This document shows, one piece after another, positions 6,742-10,578 of a stretch of 10,578 bases of DNA. The notes beneath the pieces were generated by a model. The model did no database searches. It saw only the letters and a list, made by a program, of their open reading frames with translations, and had not been told where the DNA came from. The position numbers and the translations under genes are program-made. The stretch covers positions 1 to 10,578 of the forward strand of contig NZ_AGFG01000002.1 of assembly GCF_000226255.1 (NCBI RefSeq), given 5' to 3'. The stretch is from Desulfovibrio sp. A2 (GTDB lineage: Bacteria; Desulfobacterota; Desulfovibrionia; Desulfovibrionales; Desulfovibrionaceae). The stretch's first letter is position 1. Each line of letters begins with the position of its first letter.

Positions 6742-6834
6742 GTGTGCATTGTGCCCCGTCTCGCATGCGGGGCTCCCGCGCCCCCTTCCGGCGCGCGGGC
6801 ACCCGGCGGCCCCGCCGCCGTTCTGGAGGAATGA

Positions 6835-9297
6835 ATGAGCGATTTCGACGTTGATGGCGAAAAGGCCCGTCCCGTTCTGGACCTGCCGCTGATGTCGCTG
6901 CGCGAGGTGGTGATGTTCCCGCGCTCCATCGTGCCCCTGTTCGTGGGGCGCGAGGCGTCCATCCGGGCCATCGAGAACGCCATCTCCGATTACGGCAAGA
7001 AGATATTCCTGGTGGCCCAGCGCGAGCCCGAAGTGGAAAAGCCCGGCGGCGAAGACCTGTTCGAGGTCGGCACCGTCAGCAAGATCCTGCAACTGCTGCG
7101 CTTGCCCGACGGCACCATCAAGGTGCTGTTCGAGGGGCTGTACCGCGCCCGTTGGGAAGGGCTGGGCGAAGAGGGCGAGGGCGACTTTCCCCGCGCCTCC
7201 ATCCTGCCCCTGCGCGAATCCGACGCCCTGACTGCGGAATCCGAGGCCCTCGTGCGCGCGACGCAAGAGGCGCTGGAGGAATACAGCAAGATCAACAAGA
7301 AGCTGGCGCAGGAAACCCTGCTGGCCATCACCGCCATCAACACGGCGGGCCGCCTTGCCGACGCGGTGATGCCCCACCTGAAGGTGGACTACCGCAAGAA
7401 GCAGGAAGTGCTGGAACTGGAAGACCCGGTTGTGCGCCTTGAAAAGGTGTACGAGCTGCTCCAGGGCGAGATCGCCATCTCGTCCATGGAAAAGCGCATC
7501 AAGAACCGCGTCAAGAACCAGATGGAGCGCAACCAGCGCGAGTACTACCTGAACGAGCAGATCAAGGCCATCCACAAGGAGATGGGCCGCGAGGAAGACC
7601 CGCAGGCCGAGGTCAACGAGCTCGAACAGCGTCTGGCGGAAAAGAACATGCCCGACGAGGCGCGCGAGAAGGCCCTGCGCGAGATGAAGAAGCTGCGCCA
7701 GATGCCGCCCTCATCCGCCGAGTACACCGTGGTGCGCAACTACGTGGACTGGATTCTCGACCTGCCGTGGAACACCCTGAAGGAAACCGAGATCGACATC
7801 GAGAAGGCCCGCACGGTTCTCGACGCCGACCACTACGGCCTGGAAAAGCCCAAGGAGCGCATCCTTGAGTACCTGGCCGTCCAGAAGCTGGTGAACCGCC
7901 TGAAGGGCCCCATCCTGTGCCTGGTCGGCCCCCCCGGCGTGGGCAAGACCTCGCTGGCCAAGTCCGTGGCCAAGGCCACGGGCCGCGAGTTCGTGCGCCT
8001 TTCCCTTGGCGGCGTGCGCGACGAGGCCGAAATCCGCGGCCATCGCCGCACCTACGTGGGCGCGCTGCCCGGCAAGATCATCCAGTCGCTGAAGCGGGTG
8101 AAGTTCAACAACCCGTTGTTCTGCCTGGACGAAATCGACAAGATGAGCATGGACTTCCGGGGCGACCCCTCGGCCGCCCTGCTCGAAGTGCTGGACCCCG
8201 AGCAGAACAACACCTTCAACGACCACTACCTGGACATGGACTACGACCTGTCGCAGGTGTTCTTCATCACCACGGCCAACAGCCTGCACTCCATCCCGCT
8301 GCCGCTGCAGGACCGCATGGAGATCATCCGGCTGCCCGGCTACCTCGAGACGGAAAAGCGCCGCATCGCGCGCGAATTCCTGCTGCCCAAGCAGATCGAG
8401 GCGCACGGGATCAAGCCCGAGAACGTGAAGATGTCGGACAACGCCGTGCTGGAGATGATCCGCACCTACACCCGCGAGGCGGGGGTGCGTAACCTCGAGC
8501 GCGAACTGGCCGGGGTGTGCCGCAAGGTGGCCATGCAGATCGTCGAGGCCGACGACCTGGACAAGACGGTCACCGTCACCCGGCAGAACCTGCCCCAGTT
8601 CCTGGGCGTGAAGAAGTTCCGCTACGGCGAGCGCGAGGCCAACCCGCAGGTGGGCGTGACCACCGGTCTTGCCTGGACCGAGCTTGGCGGCGAACTGCTG
8701 ATGGTGGAAACCGCCCTCATGCCCGGCACCGGCAAGGTGGTCATCACCGGCAAGCTCGGCGAGGTCATGACCGAATCGGCCAAGGCCGCCCTGTCCTACG
8801 TGCGCTCGCGGTCCAACATGTTCGGCCTGCGCAGCGACTTCCACAAGGACATCGACATCCACGTGCACGTGCCCGAAGGCGCCACCCCCAAGGATGGCCC
8901 CTCGGCCGGCATCACCCTGGCCACCTCGCTGGTCTCGGCGCTGCTGGGCGTGCCCGTGCGCAACGACGTGGCCATGACCGGCGAGATCACCCTGCGCGGA
9001 CGCGTGCTGCCCATCGGCGGCCTGCGCGAGAAGCTGCTGGCCGCCCACCGGGGCCTGATCACCAAGGTGCTCGTGCCGCGCGACAACAAGAAGGATCTCA
9101 AGGACGTTCCCGACGAAATCCTGAAGGACCTCACCATCACCTTCGTGGACCACGTGGACGAAGTGCTGCCGCTGGCTCTCGAAAGCGAGGCCGAAGCCAT
9201 CTTCTCCGGCCGCGCCGACGAAGGTCTGCCGCTCTTCCGCACCCTGCGCGAAGGCGCGGGCTGCGACGTGACCCCGCCTGTGTCCACCGCGCATTAG
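6835..9297 (+). CDS. lon: ATP-dependent protease Lon (LonA type)
   Basis: Lon is a hexameric cytoplasmic AAA+ protease that unfolds and degrades damaged and regulatory proteins in one polypeptide. It is 820 residues, against 784 in E. coli. The LonN substrate-binding domain (about 14-210) is followed by a helical segment (about 215-305) and the AAA+ module. That module has Walker A GPPGVGKT (365-372) and Walker B with Asp432-Glu433 in LDEIDK. The protease domain holds the Ser-Lys dyad: Ser690 in DGPSAG and Lys733 in LREKLLAA, 43 residues apart as in E. coli. About 35 extra residues form a non-conserved tail after the DEVLPLAL segment. The start ATG at 6835 follows TGGAGGA; an out-of-frame ATG lies at 6831. 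The gene has its own leader and terminator. Confidence 0.98.
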   Translation: MSDFDVDGEKARPVLDLPLMSLREVVMFPRSIVPLFVGREASIRAIENAISDYGKKIFLVAQREPEVEKPGGEDLFEVGTVSKILQLLRLPDGTIKVLFEGLYRARWEGLGEEGEGDFPRASILPLRESDALTAESEALVRATQEALEEYSKINKKLAQETLLAITAINTAGRLADAVMPHLKVDYRKKQEVLELEDPVVRLEKVYELLQGEIAISSMEKRIKNRVKNQMERNQREYYLNEQIKAIHKEMGREEDPQAEVNELEQRLAEKNMPDEAREKALREMKKLRQMPPSSAEYTVVRNYVDWILDLPWNTLKETEIDIEKARTVLDADHYGLEKPKERILEYLAVQKLVNRLKGPILCLVGPPGVGKTSLAKSVAKATGREFVRLSLGGVRDEAEIRGHRRTYVGALPGKIIQSLKRVKFNNPLFCLDEIDKMSMDFRGDPSAALLEVLDPEQNNTFNDHYLDMDYDLSQVFFITTANSLHSIPLPLQDRMEIIRLPGYLETEKRRIAREFLLPKQIEAHGIKPENVKMSDNAVLEMIRTYTREAGVRNLERELAGVCRKVAMQIVEADDLDKTVTVTRQNLPQFLGVKKFRYGEREANPQVGVTTGLAWTELGGELLMVETALMPGTGKVVITGKLGEVMTESAKAALSYVRSRSNMFGLRSDFHKDIDIHVHVPEGATPKDGPSAGITLATSLVSALLGVPVRNDVAMTGEITLRGRVLPIGGLREKLLAAHRGLITKVLVPRDNKKDLKDVPDEILKDLTITFVDHVDEVLPLALESEAEAIFSGRADEGLPLFRTLREGAGCDVTPPVSTAH

Positions 9298-9330
9298 AGG
9301 GAAAACGGAAAAGGTTTGATGCAAGAATAA

Positions 9331-9370
9331 CCGGGGGAAGGAACCTTTTGAAAAAGGTTCCTTCCCCCGG
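9331..9370. repeat. 19-bp perfect inverted repeat after lon
   Basis: The arm CCGGGGGAAGGAACCTTTT (9331-9349) is perfectly complementary to 9352-9370, with GA between them. It starts 33 bases past the lon stop. No T-run follows directly; the sequence continues as ACCCCCATCC. I recall similar palindromes in other Desulfovibrio intergenic regions, so it may be a dispersed repeat, but that is from memory. It could also act as a 3' stabilising hairpin or help termination in either direction. Confidence 0.75.
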
Positions 9371-9405
9371 ACCCCCATCCTCCCAAACTTTTCAGTTGGT
9401 CCGGT

Positions 9406-9445
9406 GAGCCTCCGTTGCGGAAACGCGACGGGGGCTCTTTGTTTG
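9406..9445 (+). terminator. Intrinsic terminator of lon
   Basis: Bases 9406-9419 pair without interruption with 9424-9437, 14 pairs with two G-U, closed by a GAAA tetraloop. TTTGTTTG follows at 9438-9445. It is a textbook intrinsic terminator about 110 bases after the lon stop codon. Confidence 0.88.
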
Positions 9446-9473
9446 CGGGAGGGAAAGGGGGAAATTCCTGTAC

Positions 9474-9516
9474 GCAAAATAGGCGCCGCCCCGTCCTGAA
9501 CGGCAGGACGGGGCGG
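9474..9516 (-). terminator. Intrinsic terminator of the FlgO-like operon
   Basis: A perfect 13-bp stem (CCGCCCCGTCCTG at 9486-9498, complement at 9504-9516) has a five-base loop. On the minus strand it is followed by CGCCTATTTTGCG, so it ends the minus-strand transcript about 70 bases after the FlgO-like stop. The lon terminator lies just beyond it, as expected between convergent operons. Confidence 0.82.
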
Positions 9517-9586
9517 TCCGTATCCCGGGCGTGGTGCCCTTCGCCCTGGCCCCCCTGGCGCGAGGGGCGGGGCGTCGGAATCTTGG

Positions 9587-10162
9587 TCAGCGCAGGCTGG
9601 TGCCCACGCTGGGCTGGATGGTCCGGTTGCGCGAGGCGTCCACCAGCAGCGGGCGCAGTTCCTCGGAAACCGGCACCGTGGCCGTGCCCATGGCCAGCAC
9701 CTCGTTGGTGGGTGTGTGGATGAGCCGCATGTTGAAGCGCACCGACTTCGGCGTGATGGTGTAGGTGCCCGCCAGAATGGCCACGCTGGAAACGTTCTGG
9801 GTGCCCAGCAGTTCCGTCTTGCGGGTCAGCAGCAGTTCGCCCGTCTCCGGCTGGAACAGGATGGTGCGCCCCTTGCGGATTTCCTGCACCCGGTAGCCCG
9901 ACTGCACGAACCAGCGGGCCATTTCCTCCGCCATCTGGCGGGCCAGCGGGTTGGCCCCTTCCAAGTCGCCAAGGTCCACCGGGGTGGTGACCATGATGCT
10001 GATGCCCTTGGCGGGCGGGGCGTCCTGCCCCAGTTTGCGGGCCATCTGGACATCCATGGCCGAGGCCATGGCGTCGGCGGCCTCGGGCACGCTGGCGGCG
10101 GCCGCCGCCAGGGGCAGCAGCAGACCTATGGTCAGCACGAGCAGGGCGAGTATGCGTTTCAT
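9587..10162 (-). CDS. FlgO-like exported protein
   Basis: A 191-residue exported protein. The N-terminus (MKRILALLVLTIGLLLPLAA) is a clear Sec signal peptide with likely cleavage after the alanine run near residue 23; no lipobox cysteine is present. The mature part, about residues 50-170, resembles the FlgO domain. It has a conserved order of an AEEMARWFVQSGYRVQEIR helix-strand, a LLLTRKTELLGTQN helix, then strands AGTYTITPKSVRFNMRLI and EVLAMGTATVPVS. FlgO proteins were described as outer-membrane components needed for normal flagella in Vibrio, but FlgO-domain proteins also occur outside flagellar loci, so the role here is unproven. The start follows GGGAGAG. It is the last gene of a minus-strand operon, 23 bases after the lipoprotein gene. 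Confidence 0.8.
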   Translation of the reverse strand: MKRILALLVLTIGLLLPLAAAAASVPEAADAMASAMDVQMARKLGQDAPPAKGISIMVTTPVDLGDLEGANPLARQMAEEMARWFVQSGYRVQEIRKGRTILFQPETGELLLTRKTELLGTQNVSSVAILAGTYTITPKSVRFNMRLIHTPTNEVLAMGTATVPVSEELRPLLVDASRNRTIQPSVGTSLR

Positions 10163-10185
10163 GGGGCTCTCCCGAAATCGCCGCG

Positions 10186-10452
10186 TCAGCGCAGCGTCTT
10201 TATCTGTCGGTCCACCACGTCCACTTCGCGGGCCAGCGCGTCGCGCACGTCGTCGGAGCGCGCGGCGGCCAGCGCCAGCAGGTAGTGTTCGCGGGCCAGT
10301 TCATAGCGGCCCTGGGCCTGGTAGGTGCGGCCCTGGTGCCAGTTGTGCAGCGCCTCGTCGCTTTCGGGGATCGAGGCTACCTGCTTGCCGCATCCCGCAA
10401 GGGAGGGCAGGGCAAGGCAGGCCAGCAGCAGAAGAATGGCGGGGGTGCGCAT
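10186..10452 (-). CDS. Small lipoprotein with a TPR-like segment
   Basis: An 88-residue predicted lipoprotein. A hydrophobic signal (AILLLLACLALPSLAGC) ends in a lipobox with the lipidated cysteine at residue 21, so the mature chain of about 68 residues is anchored in the envelope. The residue after the cysteine is Gly, not Asp, which fits outer-membrane sorting in the E. coli rule. Residues 34-68 (ALHNWHQGRTYQAQGRYELA and onward) match the helix-turn-helix spacing of a single TPR unit (W, G, Y, A, G, Y, A, Y, A). The exact function is not recognised. The gene lies 17 bases after an upstream partial gene and 23 bases before the FlgO-like gene, so all three probably form one operon concerned with the envelope or flagellum. 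Confidence 0.8.
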   Translation of the reverse strand: MRTPAILLLLACLALPSLAGCGKQVASIPESDEALHNWHQGRTYQAQGRYELAREHYLLALAAARSDDVRDALAREVDVVDRQIKTLR

Positions 10453-10469
10453 GGTCTGGGTCCTCGCGG

Positions 10470-10578
10470 CTATTTCCGGGTGGTCCGGTCGAAATCGCCG
10501 ATGTTCATGGAGCCGCCCATCAGCTTGCGACCGGTATTGGCCAGCATGCGACCCAGCAGGCCGTTGGCGGGCATGACC
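10470..10578 (-). CDS. C-terminal end of an unidentified gene, cut by the window edge
   Basis: Reading the minus strand from the right edge, an open frame of 35 complete codons ends at TAG (10472-10470). The visible sequence includes MPANGLLGRMLANTGRKLMG and ends GDFDRTTRK. No family is recognised from this fragment. It lies 17 bases upstream of the lipoprotein gene on the same strand, so it is probably the previous gene of that operon. FlgO-like proteins often sit beside other envelope or lipoprotein genes, which gives context but not identity. Confidence 0.55.
   Translation of the reverse strand, partial: VMPANGLLGRMLANTGRKLMGGSMNIGDFDRTTRK

Noticed and set aside
6831..6833. ATG at 6831 as the lon start
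   Set aside because: It is out of frame with lon and ends after a few codons; the ATG at 6835 is in frame with a usable ribosome binding site.
7711..9477. 588-codon minus-strand open frame opposite lon
   Set aside because: It is antisense to conserved lon sequence, has no ribosome binding site and crosses the lon terminator.

Overview
The window is high-GC (roughly two thirds G+C in the coding parts) and reads as a housekeeping stretch of a Desulfovibrio-type delta-proteobacterium (Desulfovibrionaceae, possibly the Nitratidesulfovibrio/D. vulgaris group). The reasons are the gene order tRNA-Leu, tig, clpP, clpX, lon, a selenium-dependent selD beside a LysR regulator, and FlgO-like genes. The genus-level call is inference from gene content; no database search was possible.

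Left edge (1-300): about 54% G+C by hand count of bases 1-180, clearly lower than the rest. It carries an RNA-like structured segment ending in a strong plus-strand intrinsic terminator. It resembles the C4-type antisense RNAs of phages and may be the edge of a mobile element. A second hairpin here probably ends the selD transcript arriving from the other side.

Selenium block (301-2312, minus strand): a LysR-type regulator and selD overlap by four bases (ATGA). The selD frame is interrupted near its start by an in-frame UGA exactly where SelD proteins carry catalytic Cys or selenocysteine. A hairpin with a G-rich apical loop follows the UGA at the distance expected of a bacterial SECIS. I therefore annotate selD as a 350-residue selenoprotein. 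An annotation starting at the GTG at 1299 would lose the catalytic N-terminus.

Protein folding and proteolysis block (2690-9297, plus strand): tRNA-Leu(UAG), trigger factor (tig), ClpP peptidase, ClpX unfoldase and Lon protease. All proteins are full length with catalytic motifs intact. tig ends at a 16-bp terminator hairpin. A 573-bp spacer holding a degenerate 9-bp tandem repeat and a putative extended -10 promoter precedes clpP. clpP and clpX are separated by 7 bp and clearly form one operon. lon has its own leader with a consensus -35 box, preceded by heavily structured DNA. Together these genes handle co-translational folding and ATP-dependent protein quality control.

Right part (9298-10578): convergent terminators separate lon from a minus-strand cell-envelope operon. 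It comprises a FlgO-like exported protein, a small lipoprotein with a TPR-like segment, and the last 35 codons of an upstream gene cut by the window edge. A 19-bp perfect palindrome just after lon may be a dispersed genomic repeat.

Most of the window is ordinary conserved sequence. The observations most worth a second look are the UGA-containing selD with its SECIS-like hairpin, its translational coupling to the LysR gene, and the structured low-GC left edge.
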